From Amycolatopsis sp. CA-128772 (GTDB lineage Bacteria; Actinomycetota; Actinomycetes; Mycobacteriales; Pseudonocardiaceae): a stretch of 64,000 nt of DNA. Position 1 is the stretch's first letter. Every line of letters starts with the position of its first letter. The stretch is from contig NZ_PPHG01000066.1 in NCBI RefSeq assembly GCF_002904295.1, positions 1-64,000 of the forward strand, read 5' to 3'. The notes beneath the pieces are model-generated. The model was not told the DNA's origin. It worked only from the letters and a program-made list of their open reading frames with translations, and made no database searches. Shown here piece by piece: positions 42,464 through 51,020 of this stretch. Position numbers and translations under genes: made by a program.

Positions 42464-43498
42464 ATGCTGACTTTCCCGAACTCCAGCGCGATGGACGCGA
42501 CCGCGTCCTCGGGCGGGCCGATCACCATCCTGCCGCAGATCGTCACCGGCCAGCCGGAGCAGATCGCGAAGCACGTGGTGGACCTGGTCAAGAAGGCCGA
42601 GCAGTTCCTCAGCATGTACAACGAGCTCACCAAGGCCGCCGACCAGCTCGGGAAGATCTGGTCGGGCGCGGCGAGCGAGTCGGCGCTGAAGAAGGTCAGC
42701 GACTCCCTCGACCAGCTCACGAAGATCATCAACGTCGTGCAGAAGGGCGCCGAGCTGCTCGGCGTCTCCGGCACGCTGATCAAGACCGCGCAGGAGGCCT
42801 ACCGCGCGGTGGTCGCCGCGGTGAACCCGACGGTCGCCGCGCTGATGTCGAACTGGTGGACCTACGGGGCCGCGGTCGCTTTGTCGACCGCGACGAGCGC
42901 GTCGCTGCGGGCGTTCATCACCGCGATCGGCGCGCTGCTCAAGGCGCTGGGCGCGGTCGACCTCGCCCAGCAGGTCACCACGCTCGCGCAGGTCATCGGC
43001 GAGATCGAGAAGCTCTTCCACCACTCCTCCGGCAGCTCGGGCGCCACGACGCCGTCGATCGGGACCACCCCGGTGACCGCGCCACAGACCCCGCCGCCGG
43101 TGGCGAGCCCGTCGGGGCAGCAGGCGGTGGCGGGCGGGAGCGGCGGGGGGATCCCGCAGCAGCCTTCGTTCACCGACTACACCCCGCCCGCGCTCGCCAC
43201 CGGCGGCGGTTCCAGCGGCACGGCGAACCCGGCGAACAGCTGGATCCCGGTCGACCACCCCGGCACGACGACACCGGCGGTCGTCCCCGCGCCCGCCCCG
43301 GCCCCCGCTCCCGTCCCCGCGCCGGCTCCGGCGCCGGTCGCCGGGCACGCCGACGAGGTCGTCATCCACACCAACCTCACCACCGGTGAGTCCACTGTGG
43401 AGGCTCCCGGTGGGCAGGACTTCGACCTCGACATCGCGCTGGACTACAACGGCAAGCACTTCAGCCAGCACGTCGGCTACGACGCGGCCGGGAACTGA
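42464..43498 (+). CDS. Long WXG-type protein with Pro/Ala-rich tail
   Basis: A 344-residue protein. Residues about 25-165 are helical with a WXG turn at IWSGAASESA (about residue 65-74) and a hydrophobic helix MSNWWTYGAAVALSTATSA near 128-146. Residues 190-290 are low complexity with the alternating AP tract (PAPAPAPAPVPAPAPAP). The C-terminus has short strands (DEVVIHTNLTTGESTVEAPG, DLDIALDYNGKHF). The likely role is a secreted or surface component of the type VII system. It is followed three bases later by the next gene. Confidence 0.8.
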   Translation: MLTFPNSSAMDATASSGGPITILPQIVTGQPEQIAKHVVDLVKKAEQFLSMYNELTKAADQLGKIWSGAASESALKKVSDSLDQLTKIINVVQKGAELLGVSGTLIKTAQEAYRAVVAAVNPTVAALMSNWWTYGAAVALSTATSASLRAFITAIGALLKALGAVDLAQQVTTLAQVIGEIEKLFHHSSGSSGATTPSIGTTPVTAPQTPPPVASPSGQQAVAGGSGGGIPQQPSFTDYTPPALATGGGSSGTANPANSWIPVDHPGTTTPAVVPAPAPAPAPVPAPAPAPVAGHADEVVIHTNLTTGESTVEAPGGQDFDLDIALDYNGKHFSQHVGYDAAGN

Positions 43499-43501
43499 CC
43501 C

Positions 43502-44863
43502 GTGGCGGGCTCGGGGGTCGTCGACGCGTCCGGGGTGGTCAGCTCGGTGCTGTCCGGGTACCGGCGGGTGCTCGTCGAGTGCCGGCGGCGCGTCACCGGG
43601 GACCCCGCGGCGCTGAGCGCCGCCTCGCAGCGGGTCGCCGGCCGGGCGTCCGCGGTCTCGGGCCGCGCGCGCGAAATCGGCGAGTCCGCGAAGGCGCTGC
43701 ACGCGGACTGGGACGGCGACGCCTACACCGCCTTCGCGACCGCGGCGGGCGAGCTCGGCACGAACCTCACCGAGGTCGCCACCAAGCTCGACGACCAGGC
43801 GAAGCGGCTCGGCACCGCGGCCCGGCTGGTGCAGTCCGCGGAAGCAGCCGTCGATTCGGTGCTCGCGCAGTTCGACCAGTACGCCGCCCAGCTCACCGCG
43901 CAGGCCCGCGCGGTGAACTCGGCTTCGGTCGGCGCCTTCATCCAGGCCGCCCGGCAGCTCGGCGAACAGAGCGTCGCCGCGGCCCGCCAGGTCGTCGACG
44001 AGTTCTCCGACGCGCTCGCCGAACTGTTCCCGCCCGAGGGCGTCGGACGGCTGGAACACGAGCTCGGCAAGTGGGCGCGCGGCCCGCTGCACTGGCTCAA
44101 CGGCGAACCGCTCGACGGCCGGAAGCGGCCGCGGACCGTGCCGTCGTGGTTCGGCAACTCGGGCTGGAAGAAGCTGACCTGGGACGGCCTCGAAGGCACG
44201 CGCGCGCCGAAGAAGGCGGACACGCCGTTCGGGCAGCCCGAAGCCGAGGGCCTGAAGAACAAGATCGGCCGCAACACCGAGATCACCTACTACAAGTTCC
44301 AGCACGAGCAGGACGGCTTTTCCCCCGGCTACGACGGGAAGATCACGTCGAAGGGCTGGGACGCCGGCGCGTCCGGGCACGCGGAACTCGCGGCGCTGCA
44401 CGGCGAAGCCGAGCTCAAGAAGGAGTGGGGCGTCGCCGAAGCCCACGCCAAGGGCACGGTGTTCGCCGGCGGCGAAGTGAGCGCATCCGGCACGATCGGC
44501 GCGCACGGCGTCGGCGCGCACGCGAACGCCTTCGTCGGCGGCAAGGTCGAGGGCGAGGTCGCCGCGGACGTCGCGGGCATCGGCGTCGGCGCGAACGGCA
44601 CCCTGCAGTACGGCGTCGGTGCGCAGCTGGACGCGCAAGCCGTCTACGACGCCGGGCACCTCAAGGTGAACTTCAAGGCGGGCGCGGCGCTGGGGCTCGG
44701 CCTCGGCGTCGGCGCGAAGATCGACATCGACCTGCCGAAGCTCGGCCACACGATCGGCGAGTACGGCGGCGCGGCGGTCGACGCCGTCGGCCACGCGGCT
44801 ACGGACGCGGCCGACGCCGTCGGTTCCGCCTGGGACGACGCCGTTTCGTACGTGGGGCTGTGA
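43502..44863 (+). CDS. WXG-type protein with Gly/Ala/Val repetitive C-terminus
   Basis: A 453-residue protein. Residues about 30-110 form a WXG100-like hairpin with a DWDGDAYTAF turn. Residues about 110-190 continue helical. A middle region contains WLNGEPLDGRKRPRTVPSWFG. Residues about 290-420 are an unusual run of alternating small and charged residues (AELAALHGEAELKKEWG, GEVSASGTIGAHGVGAHANAF, VAGIGVGANGTLQYGVGAQ) that predicts a beta-strand repeat, as in some secreted toxins and S-layer-like proteins. No catalytic motif is visible. GTG start; the next gene overlaps by one base. Confidence 0.78.
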   Translation: MAGSGVVDASGVVSSVLSGYRRVLVECRRRVTGDPAALSAASQRVAGRASAVSGRAREIGESAKALHADWDGDAYTAFATAAGELGTNLTEVATKLDDQAKRLGTAARLVQSAEAAVDSVLAQFDQYAAQLTAQARAVNSASVGAFIQAARQLGEQSVAAARQVVDEFSDALAELFPPEGVGRLEHELGKWARGPLHWLNGEPLDGRKRPRTVPSWFGNSGWKKLTWDGLEGTRAPKKADTPFGQPEAEGLKNKIGRNTEITYYKFQHEQDGFSPGYDGKITSKGWDAGASGHAELAALHGEAELKKEWGVAEAHAKGTVFAGGEVSASGTIGAHGVGAHANAFVGGKVEGEVAADVAGIGVGANGTLQYGVGAQLDAQAVYDAGHLKVNFKAGAALGLGLGVGAKIDIDLPKLGHTIGEYGGAAVDAVGHAATDAADAVGSAWDDAVSYVGL

Positions 44864-45333
44864 TGACCCTTCCCCTCGACTTCGTCATCCCGGACGGCTG
44901 GACCGCCGTCGACCCGGGCGGCTCGGGCGCGGTGTTCGTCGCCGTGCACGACGCCCCACCGGGCGAGTTCGTCCCGAACATCACCGTGAGCGTGCAGCAG
45001 CGGCCCGACGACGCGTCGGTCGACGCCATCGCCGCCGAAGCCGTCGAACGCCTTTCGCGCACGCTGGCCGGGCTCGACGTGCTGAGCCGCCGCGACGTCG
45101 GCGAGCCGGCCGCCCCCGGTGTCATGCAGCTGCTGCGCCTGCGCACCGGCGAAGGCACCGAGCTGATCCAGACCCAGGTGCACCTGACGATCCCCGGCGC
45201 CACGCCGGCGGAGCGCCTGGTGCTCGAGCTCGCCTGCACGGCCGCACCCGCGACCGCCCGGGCGCTCTCACCCGGTTTCCAGCGGTTCGTGGGCAGCGTC
45301 CACGTCCGCCAGCACGAAGGGAAAGCACAGTGA
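44863..45333 (+). CDS. LpqN/DUF1795-like (PsbP/DcrB fold) protein
   Basis: A 156-residue protein resembling the DcrB/PsbP fold: LPLDFVIPDGWTAVDPGGSGAVFVAVH, then NITVSVQQRPDD, a central helix AIAAEAVERLSRTLAG, then strands LIQTQVHLTIPG and RLVLELACTA, and a last helix. Such proteins accompany WXG operons in many actinobacteria. No signal peptide or lipobox is seen, so it may be a cytosolic chaperone for the preceding substrate, comparable in role to EspG; this is inference. It overlaps its neighbours by one and four bases. Confidence 0.78.
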   Translation: MTLPLDFVIPDGWTAVDPGGSGAVFVAVHDAPPGEFVPNITVSVQQRPDDASVDAIAAEAVERLSRTLAGLDVLSRRDVGEPAAPGVMQLLRLRTGEGTELIQTQVHLTIPGATPAERLVLELACTAAPATARALSPGFQRFVGSVHVRQHEGKAQ

Positions 45334-45650
45334 CCGATCCGTACGCGGTGCCGGACATGGACGAGCTGCTCGCGCAGGTGCGCAAGCAGACCGAAGAGGT
45401 CCAGCGGATCCAGCGCACGGTCGAGGCGATGGAGGTCAAGGCGCACTCGCGGCAGAACGAGGTCACCGTCACCCTCCGCGGCGACGGCCGGTTCACCTCG
45501 ATCGACATCGACCCCCGCGCGATCCGCGAGTACGACGCCCGCAACCTGTCGGAGATCGTCCTGGAAGCGGTGAACGCCGGGCTGCAGAAGCTGGCCGAAG
45601 CGTCGAGCGCCAAGTTCGCGCCGGTGATCGCGGCCGCGAAAGACGTGTGA
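45330..45650 (+). CDS. YbaB/EbfC-family protein (EspL-like)
   Basis: A 106-residue protein with the YbaB/EbfC pattern: a long first helix (MDELLAQVRKQTEEVQRIQRTVEAME), strands EVTVTLRGDGRFTSIDIDPR and a C-terminal helix NLSEIVLEAVNAGLQKLAE. YbaB proteins bind DNA as dimers, but in ESX-1 loci a related protein (EspL) stands beside secretion genes and supports substrate stability. Its position before eccD favours that second role. It overlaps the previous gene by four bases. Confidence 0.87.
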   Translation: MTDPYAVPDMDELLAQVRKQTEEVQRIQRTVEAMEVKAHSRQNEVTVTLRGDGRFTSIDIDPRAIREYDARNLSEIVLEAVNAGLQKLAEASSAKFAPVIAAAKDV

Positions 45651-47020
45651 TGACGGCTTCTCTGACCGGCACCACCCGGCGGGTCACGGTGGTGACGCCG
45701 AGGGCCCGCGTCGACGTCGCCCTGCCGCAGCAGTCGACGTTCGCCGAGCTCGTGCCCCAGCTGGTCCGGCTGGCCGGGGCGTCCGGGCAGGCGTCCGCCG
45801 AGCACCCGGGCTGGGTGCTCTCCCGCCTGGGCGGCGCGCCACTGGCGTTGGGTCTGAGCGTGGCGGCGGCCCAGATCCGGGACGGCGAAGTGCTGCACCT
45901 GACCCCGCGGGAGCGCCCGCGGGGTCCGCTGCTGTTCGACGACGTCGTCGACTCGATCGCCAGCGTCGCCGATTCCGACGGCGGCTGGGGCCCGTCGGTG
46001 GCCCGCCGGTCCGGCCTGGTGGCCGCGGTGGTGCTGCTGCTGGCCGGTGGCCTGCTGGTGCAGGCGGCGGCGTCGGGCAACGTCCTGGCGCCGATCGGGA
46101 CCGGGCTACTGGCGCTGGTGCTGCTGCTCGGCGGCGGCGCGCTGAGCCGGGCTTACGGCGACGCCGAGGCGGGGGCGGCGGGCTCGCTGGCCGGGGTCGG
46201 CGTGGCGTTGCTGGCCGGGATGTCGGTGCTGCCGCCGCATCCGCTGTTCTCGCTGTCGGCGGGCCCCCTCGCGGCGGGCTTCGCCGCGGTGACGGTGTAC
46301 GGCGTGCTGGCGGCGGTCTCGGTGGCGGATCGCCTGCCCTGGTTCGTGGCCATCACGGGCGCGGCGGGCTTCGGTGCGCTGACGACCGGTGTGGTCCTGC
46401 TGGCCGGTGTCTCCGCGGTGCCGGCCGCCGGCGTGGTGGCGGTGCTGTGCACGGCGTTGGCGGCGGTGGCGCCGATGCTGGCGTTGCGCCTGGCCCGCCT
46501 GCCGCTGCCGCGCGTGCCGGACGACATGGAGGCGTTCCGCGCGGACGAGCAGCCGTCGCTGGGAACGGAGATGATCGGCCGGACGTCCCGGGCCCAGGCG
46601 GTGCTGACGGGCTTGCTGGTGGCGCTGGGCCTGGTCGTGCTGGCGTCGTCGGTCGTGCTCTCGTCGGGCGGCCCGTGGGAGGCGGGGCTGGCCGCGTTGC
46701 TGGGCCTGGCGTGGATCCTGCGGTCGCGGTCGTACGCCGGACGGGCCCAGCGGCTGGTGCTGATCGGCTTCGGCGTCCCGGCGCTGGTGTGCGCGGGGGT
46801 GTGGCTGGTGGCCGCGGGCAACCGCACGGCGGTGTTCGCGGCCGGGTGCGCGGTGGTGCTGGCGGCGGTGGTCTGCCTGGTGTACGCGACGCGAGTGGCG
46901 CGGGGCCTGCGGTCGCCGTACTGGTCACGGCTGCTGGACGTGTCGGAGTTCGTGGTGCTGCTGTCGCTGGTGCCGGTGGTGGCGATGATCGCGGGGGTGT
47001 ACGAAGCCGTCCGCGGCTGA
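45650..47020 (+). CDS. eccD: Type VII secretion integral membrane protein EccD
   Basis: A 456-residue protein. Residues about 8-88 form the ubiquitin-like cytosolic domain of EccD (RRVTVVTPRARVDVALP, FAELVPQLVRLAG, PLALGLSVAAAQIRDGEVLHL). From residue about 120 to the end there are eleven hydrophobic segments, the EccD number. EccD dimers form most of the membrane vestibule of the secretion complex. The ATG at 45650 overlaps the EbfC-like stop by one base; a GTG one codon earlier is also possible. Confidence 0.92.
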   Translation: MTASLTGTTRRVTVVTPRARVDVALPQQSTFAELVPQLVRLAGASGQASAEHPGWVLSRLGGAPLALGLSVAAAQIRDGEVLHLTPRERPRGPLLFDDVVDSIASVADSDGGWGPSVARRSGLVAAVVLLLAGGLLVQAAASGNVLAPIGTGLLALVLLLGGGALSRAYGDAEAGAAGSLAGVGVALLAGMSVLPPHPLFSLSAGPLAAGFAAVTVYGVLAAVSVADRLPWFVAITGAAGFGALTTGVVLLAGVSAVPAAGVVAVLCTALAAVAPMLALRLARLPLPRVPDDMEAFRADEQPSLGTEMIGRTSRAQAVLTGLLVALGLVVLASSVVLSSGGPWEAGLAALLGLAWILRSRSYAGRAQRLVLIGFGVPALVCAGVWLVAAGNRTAVFAAGCAVVLAAVVCLVYATRVARGLRSPYWSRLLDVSEFVVLLSLVPVVAMIAGVYEAVRG

Positions 47021-47059
47021 GCCGTCTTCCGGCGTCGACGTATTCGACTGAACCTTTCA

Positions 47060-47089
47060 TTGACGGTGCCGCGCGGGCGCTGTCAAGAT
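47060..47089 (+). promoter_or_regulatory. Promoter of the GH30 glucuronoxylanase gene
   Basis: TTGACG at 47060-47065 and CAAGAT at 47084-47089, spaced 18 bases, form a sigma-70-like promoter. Transcription would begin within the operator that follows at 47,096. Confidence 0.5.
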
Positions 47090-47095
47090 TTGTTT

Positions 47096-47109
47096 TGGGA
47101 GCGCTCCCA
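47096..47109. promoter_or_regulatory. CebR-type operator
   Basis: TGGGAGCGCTCCCA is a perfect 14-base palindrome identical to the consensus bound by CebR, the LacI-family repressor of cello-oligosaccharide genes in Streptomyces. It straddles the expected transcription start of the xylanase gene. No LacI-type regulator gene lies in the window. Confidence 0.85.
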
Positions 47110-47141
47110 GGTTGTTCGCCAGCCGACTCCAGGGAGATGCG

Positions 47142-48413
47142 ATGTCACCACGTCCAGAGCAGTCCGAAATCGCCGGTTCGCCGCTGCTGAGCCGGCGCAC
47201 CGTGCTGGCGGCGGGCGCCGCCCTGCCGGTGCTGGCGGCGGTCGCGACACCGGCCGCGGCGGCCACCGCGGTCGTCGTCGAGCCGTCGAACGTGCAGCAG
47301 ACCATCCTGGGCTTCGGCGGGATGAACCACACCGTCTGGATCAGCGACCTCACCGCCGCCCAGCGCGAGACGGCGTTCGGCAACGGCACGAACCAGCTGG
47401 GGTTCACCGTGCTGCGCATCCCCGTCCACGAAGACCGCAACAACTGGAGCCGCGAGGTCGCCACCGCCCGCCGGGCGAGTGAGCTCGGGGCCAAGGTGAT
47501 CGCCTCGCCGTGGAACCCGCCCGCGTCGATGACCGAGAGCTTCTCCGGCGGCAAGCGGCTGAAGTACGGCTCCTACGGCGCCTACGCCCAGCACCTGAAC
47601 GACTTCACCGCCTTCATGGCGAACAACGGCGTGAACCTGTACGGGATCTCGGTCCAGAACGAGCCGGACTACGCGTCGGCGTGGACGGCGTGGACCCCCG
47701 CCGAGATCGTCAGGTTCCTGCGCGAGAACGCCGGCTCGCTGACCACCCGGGTCATCGCGCCCGAGTCGTTCCAGTACCGCAAGGCGATGTCCGACCCGAT
47801 TCTCGACGACGCCACCGCACTGGCCAATGTGGACATCATCGGCACGCACCTCTACGGCACCTCGTTCGCGAACCTGCCCTACCCGCTGTTCCAGCAGAAG
47901 GGCGCGGGCAAGGAGCTGTGGATGACCGAGGTCTACTACCCGAACAGCACGGACTCGGCCGACCTCTGGCCGCAGGCGCTGGACGTGGGCGAGCACATGC
48001 ACCGCGCGCTGGTGGACGGCCGGTTCCAGACCTACGTGTGGTGGTACATCCGCCGCTCGTACGGCCCGATGCGCGAGGACGGCCAGATCAGCAAGCGCGG
48101 CGCCTGCATGGCGCACTTCGCGAAGTGGGTCCGCCCCGGCCACCAGCGGATCACCGCGACCGCGAACCCGCAGTCGAACGTCTACATCTCGGCGTTCAAG
48201 AACGGCGCCCAGGTCGTCATCGTCGCGATCAACAAGAACACCGCGGCGGCCGACCTCGCGTTCACGATCCGGGACACCGGTTCCGCGACCGCGCAGACCT
48301 GGCTGACGAGCGCGAGTGCGAACCTCGCGCGGTACACCGACATTGCCGTCTCGAACGGAGCGTTCAACGCTCAGCTGCCCGCCCGGAGCATCCGGACGTT
48401 CGTCATCGGCTGA
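47142..48413 (+). CDS. Secreted GH30 glucuronoxylanase (XynC type)
   Basis: A 423-residue exported glycoside hydrolase that should cut xylan next to methylglucuronic acid side chains. A twin-arginine signal (LSRRTVLAAGAALPVLA) leads to a (beta/alpha)8 domain with a beta-sandwich wrap. The acid/base is Glu174 (SVQNEPDY) and the nucleophile Glu263 (WMTEVYY). The segment WWYIRRSYGPMREDGQISKR holds the arginine that recognises glucuronate and marks GH30 subfamily 8. No carbohydrate-binding module is attached. The ATG at 47142 has AGGGAG upstream. It sits between eccD and eccE but has its own promoter and CebR-type operator, so it is an insertion in the locus and not part of it. Confidence 0.92.
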   Translation: MSPRPEQSEIAGSPLLSRRTVLAAGAALPVLAAVATPAAAATAVVVEPSNVQQTILGFGGMNHTVWISDLTAAQRETAFGNGTNQLGFTVLRIPVHEDRNNWSREVATARRASELGAKVIASPWNPPASMTESFSGGKRLKYGSYGAYAQHLNDFTAFMANNGVNLYGISVQNEPDYASAWTAWTPAEIVRFLRENAGSLTTRVIAPESFQYRKAMSDPILDDATALANVDIIGTHLYGTSFANLPYPLFQQKGAGKELWMTEVYYPNSTDSADLWPQALDVGEHMHRALVDGRFQTYVWWYIRRSYGPMREDGQISKRGACMAHFAKWVRPGHQRITATANPQSNVYISAFKNGAQVVIVAINKNTAAADLAFTIRDTGSATAQTWLTSASANLARYTDIAVSNGAFNAQLPARSIRTFVIG

Positions 48414-48415
48414 CC

Positions 48416-49456
48416 TCAGCCGTCCAGCGCGAGCGGCAGGGTCCGGCGCACGCCGGCCCCATGCCGCCCGTGCAGCGGAACCACCCCGGGCGGCACCGGC
48501 ACCGCGGCACCCGCCCGCGCCCCCACCCGGACCGTCACCTCGGCCTTCTCGCGCCCGCCCGCGGTCCGCGTCAGCGTGTACGACGTCGCCGTGAACGCCG
48601 CGCCCGGGACCGCCAAATCCAGCACCCGCGGCGATCGCGGCGCGAAGCACACCTGCCTGGAATCGCCCCACACCCACGATTTCCACCCCTCGGGCGCACC
48701 CGATGCGGGCCCCTGGACGCCCAGCGCCACCCGAAGCTCCTTCGCCAGCTCCCCGGCCTCCAGCACCGTGCTCTGGTACCCGGCCTCGGCCAGCACGCCC
48801 ATCAGGCTCAACGCAGCCGACGCCGTGCTCCGCAACGCCCCCAGCTCACCCCCGCCGCGGGCCAGGGCCGCGATCGGGGCCAGGTCCGGCCGGTACCGGA
48901 CCGCCAGCCACCGCACCCGCAGCACCTGCTCGCCCCGCGGGATCGCCCACGTCAGCAGCTGGGCCGACGCCAGCGGGATGTCCGCGCGCGCATACGCCGA
49001 ACGCAGGGCGTCGACCAGCGGTCCCGGCGCGCCCGGTCCCGGCGTCAGCCGGATCAGCGCGCTCCAGCCGCCGTCGATCTCCGCGACGCCGAAGCGGTTG
49101 CCCGCGCGGTCGACGTGCTGGCGCACCTTCACCGGGCCGGCCACGGCCAGCAGCGGGTCCGGGCTGTCGCGGCGGGTGTCGTGGCGGCGCAGGCGGAACG
49201 CGGTCCACGTCAGCGCCCAGCCCGCCGGGTGCCGTCCGGCGAAGCGCACCGAAGTCAGCAGCACGACCAGACCCGCGCCGACGCTGACGCCGAGCCGGAC
49301 CGGCTGGGCGACGCCGTCGACCAGCCAGGCGAGCAGGACGGCGATGGCGGCGAGCTCCCACACCGCGGCCTGCAGCGGGCGGATCGGCAGCAGCCAGGGC
49401 AGCGGCGTGGCCGCGGGCCGGGACGGTGCCAGGTGGACGGCGGTATCGACGGACAC
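48416..49456 (-). CDS. eccE: Type VII secretion protein EccE
   Basis: A 346-residue protein with two N-terminal membrane helices (about 22-44 and 50-70) and a C-terminal cytosolic domain that includes GNRFGVAEIDGGWSALIRLTPG and the repeated VRWLAVRYRPDLAPIAAL strands, as in EccE proteins. EccE lies at the edge of the membrane complex. It ends two bases after the xylanase stop in convergent orientation and is divergent to eccB with a 142-base gap that should hold both promoters; I see no clear operator in that gap beyond GC-rich inverted fragments. Confidence 0.85.
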   Translation of the reverse strand: MSVDTAVHLAPSRPAATPLPWLLPIRPLQAAVWELAAIAVLLAWLVDGVAQPVRLGVSVGAGLVVLLTSVRFAGRHPAGWALTWTAFRLRRHDTRRDSPDPLLAVAGPVKVRQHVDRAGNRFGVAEIDGGWSALIRLTPGPGAPGPLVDALRSAYARADIPLASAQLLTWAIPRGEQVLRVRWLAVRYRPDLAPIAALARGGGELGALRSTASAALSLMGVLAEAGYQSTVLEAGELAKELRVALGVQGPASGAPEGWKSWVWGDSRQVCFAPRSPRVLDLAVPGAAFTATSYTLTRTAGGREKAEVTVRVGARAGAAVPVPPGVVPLHGRHGAGVRRTLPLALDG

Positions 49457-49598
49457 GGGCTCCCCTTTCCCCGGGCCCCGACGCTACTGCCTCCCCAGAT
49501 GCGGCGTGGGCGTAAAAATTACCCTCGCCGCACCCGGAGTCCGGTGCCTAGCATCGGCGGCTCGGAGGGTTGACGCACACAGCCGGGGGCACAGCAGC

Positions 49599-51020
49599 GT
49601 GTGGACGCAGCGGGACCAGATCCAGGCGTACCAGTTCCTCCGCCGCAGGCTCGTCTCCGCCCTCGTCGCCGCCGACGCCAACCACCCCGTCTCGCCCAGC
49701 CGGCGGCTCGTGCTGGGCACGGTGCTCGGGATCGTGGCCGCCGTCGGAGTCACCGCCGTCTTCGGCATCATCGGGCTGCTGAACCCCTCCGGCGGCAAGG
49801 ACTGGCTGACCGGCGGCAAGGTGATCGTCGAGGAGGGCACCGGCGCGCGGTTCGTGCTCGGCGCCGACGGCGTGCTGCACCCGGTGCTCAACTACGCCTC
49901 CGCGCGGCTGCTGGCCGGCGGCAACGGCGACGCGACCGTGTCCGTGTCGCCGGAGAACCTCGGCAAGGCCGGCCGCGGCACCCAGATCGGCATCCCCGGC
50001 GCGCCCGACTCGCTGCCGGCGTCGAACGCGCTCGTGAGCGTTCCCTGGACGAGCTGCAGCCGGACCACCCAGGACGCGCCCGCGTCGGCCGAGCCGCGCA
50101 CCGCGGTGCTGCTGGCCGCGCCCGCCTCCGGCGTCGAACTGCCGCGGGACCAGGGCGTGATCGTCCGGCTGCCGCAGGGCGACCGGTTCCTGCTGGCCGG
50201 CGGGCGGCGCTACAAGCTGAGCGACGAAGCCGCCACCGCGCTGCAGTTCGACAGCTACCCGACGATCGCGGTGTCCTCGCGCTGGATCGACACCGTCCCG
50301 GCCGGGCGCGACCTCACCGCGCTGCCGGTCGCCGGCGCCGGCGATGCGGGACCGGCGGTGGGCGGCCGCGGCACCCGCGTCGGCGAGGTCCTCGCCGTCG
50401 TCGACGCGATGGCCGCGCCCGGCACCGCCACGTCGTACTACCTGGTCCGCGTCGGCGGGCTCGAGCCGGTCGGGCAGACCGAGGCGAGCCTGCTGGTGAC
50501 GACGGAGGCCAACGCCGCCGCCTACCCGGGCCCGCCCGCGCCGGTGCAGGTCCGCGCGGCCGACGTCGCCGCCGTGGCGAAGGTCGCCGCGCCGCGGACC
50601 GGCGGCGCCGATCCGGCCGCCTTCCCCGACCGCATTCCCGGCAAGGCGCCGATCACCGGGAACGCCGTGGCGCTGTGCGTTCAGGGCAGCCGGCTGCTCG
50701 TTTCGGCCGAATTCCCGCTTCCCGCCGGCGCCAAGGCCATCCAGGTCGCCACCCGGACCGAAGCAAGGGTGGCGGACGAGGTTTACGTCCCCCCTTCGGG
50801 TGGGGCGGTCGTCGTCGAAGCCGGTTCGGTCACGACCTACCTGGTGACCGACACCGGCCGGAAGTACCCGGTGGTGAACGCGCAGTCCCTGGCCTCGCTC
50901 GGCTACGGAAGCGTCGCCAAGCCGCCGATCGCAGGTAGTTTGCTGGCATTGGTGCCGACGGGCCCCGCGCTGGACCCGGCCACGGCCGGGCGGCCGGCTC
51001 CGTCGGGTGGAACGGGGTGA
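49599..51020 (+). CDS. eccB: Type VII secretion protein EccB
   Basis: A 473-residue protein with one membrane helix (about 44-66) and a large external domain made of repeated R-type folds (about 80-440). The N-terminus VWTQRDQIQAYQFLRRRLVSAL is the family signature (the GTG at 49599 encodes the first residue). The external part ends in the Pro/Gly tail PAPSGGTG. A cysteine pair (SCSRTT, LCVQGS) likely forms the conserved disulfide. EccB joins complexes in the periplasm-like space. The response-regulator gene follows with a four-base overlap. Confidence 0.93.
   Translation: MWTQRDQIQAYQFLRRRLVSALVAADANHPVSPSRRLVLGTVLGIVAAVGVTAVFGIIGLLNPSGGKDWLTGGKVIVEEGTGARFVLGADGVLHPVLNYASARLLAGGNGDATVSVSPENLGKAGRGTQIGIPGAPDSLPASNALVSVPWTSCSRTTQDAPASAEPRTAVLLAAPASGVELPRDQGVIVRLPQGDRFLLAGGRRYKLSDEAATALQFDSYPTIAVSSRWIDTVPAGRDLTALPVAGAGDAGPAVGGRGTRVGEVLAVVDAMAAPGTATSYYLVRVGGLEPVGQTEASLLVTTEANAAAYPGPPAPVQVRAADVAAVAKVAAPRTGGADPAAFPDRIPGKAPITGNAVALCVQGSRLLVSAEFPLPAGAKAIQVATRTEARVADEVYVPPSGGAVVVEAGSVTTYLVTDTGRKYPVVNAQSLASLGYGSVAKPPIAGSLLALVPTGPALDPATAGRPAPSGGTG

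Noticed and set aside
48576..49598. N-terminal extension of EccB upstream of 49599
   Set aside because: The open frame continues upstream, but it runs antisense through eccE, and the family N-terminus begins exactly at the GTG at 49599.
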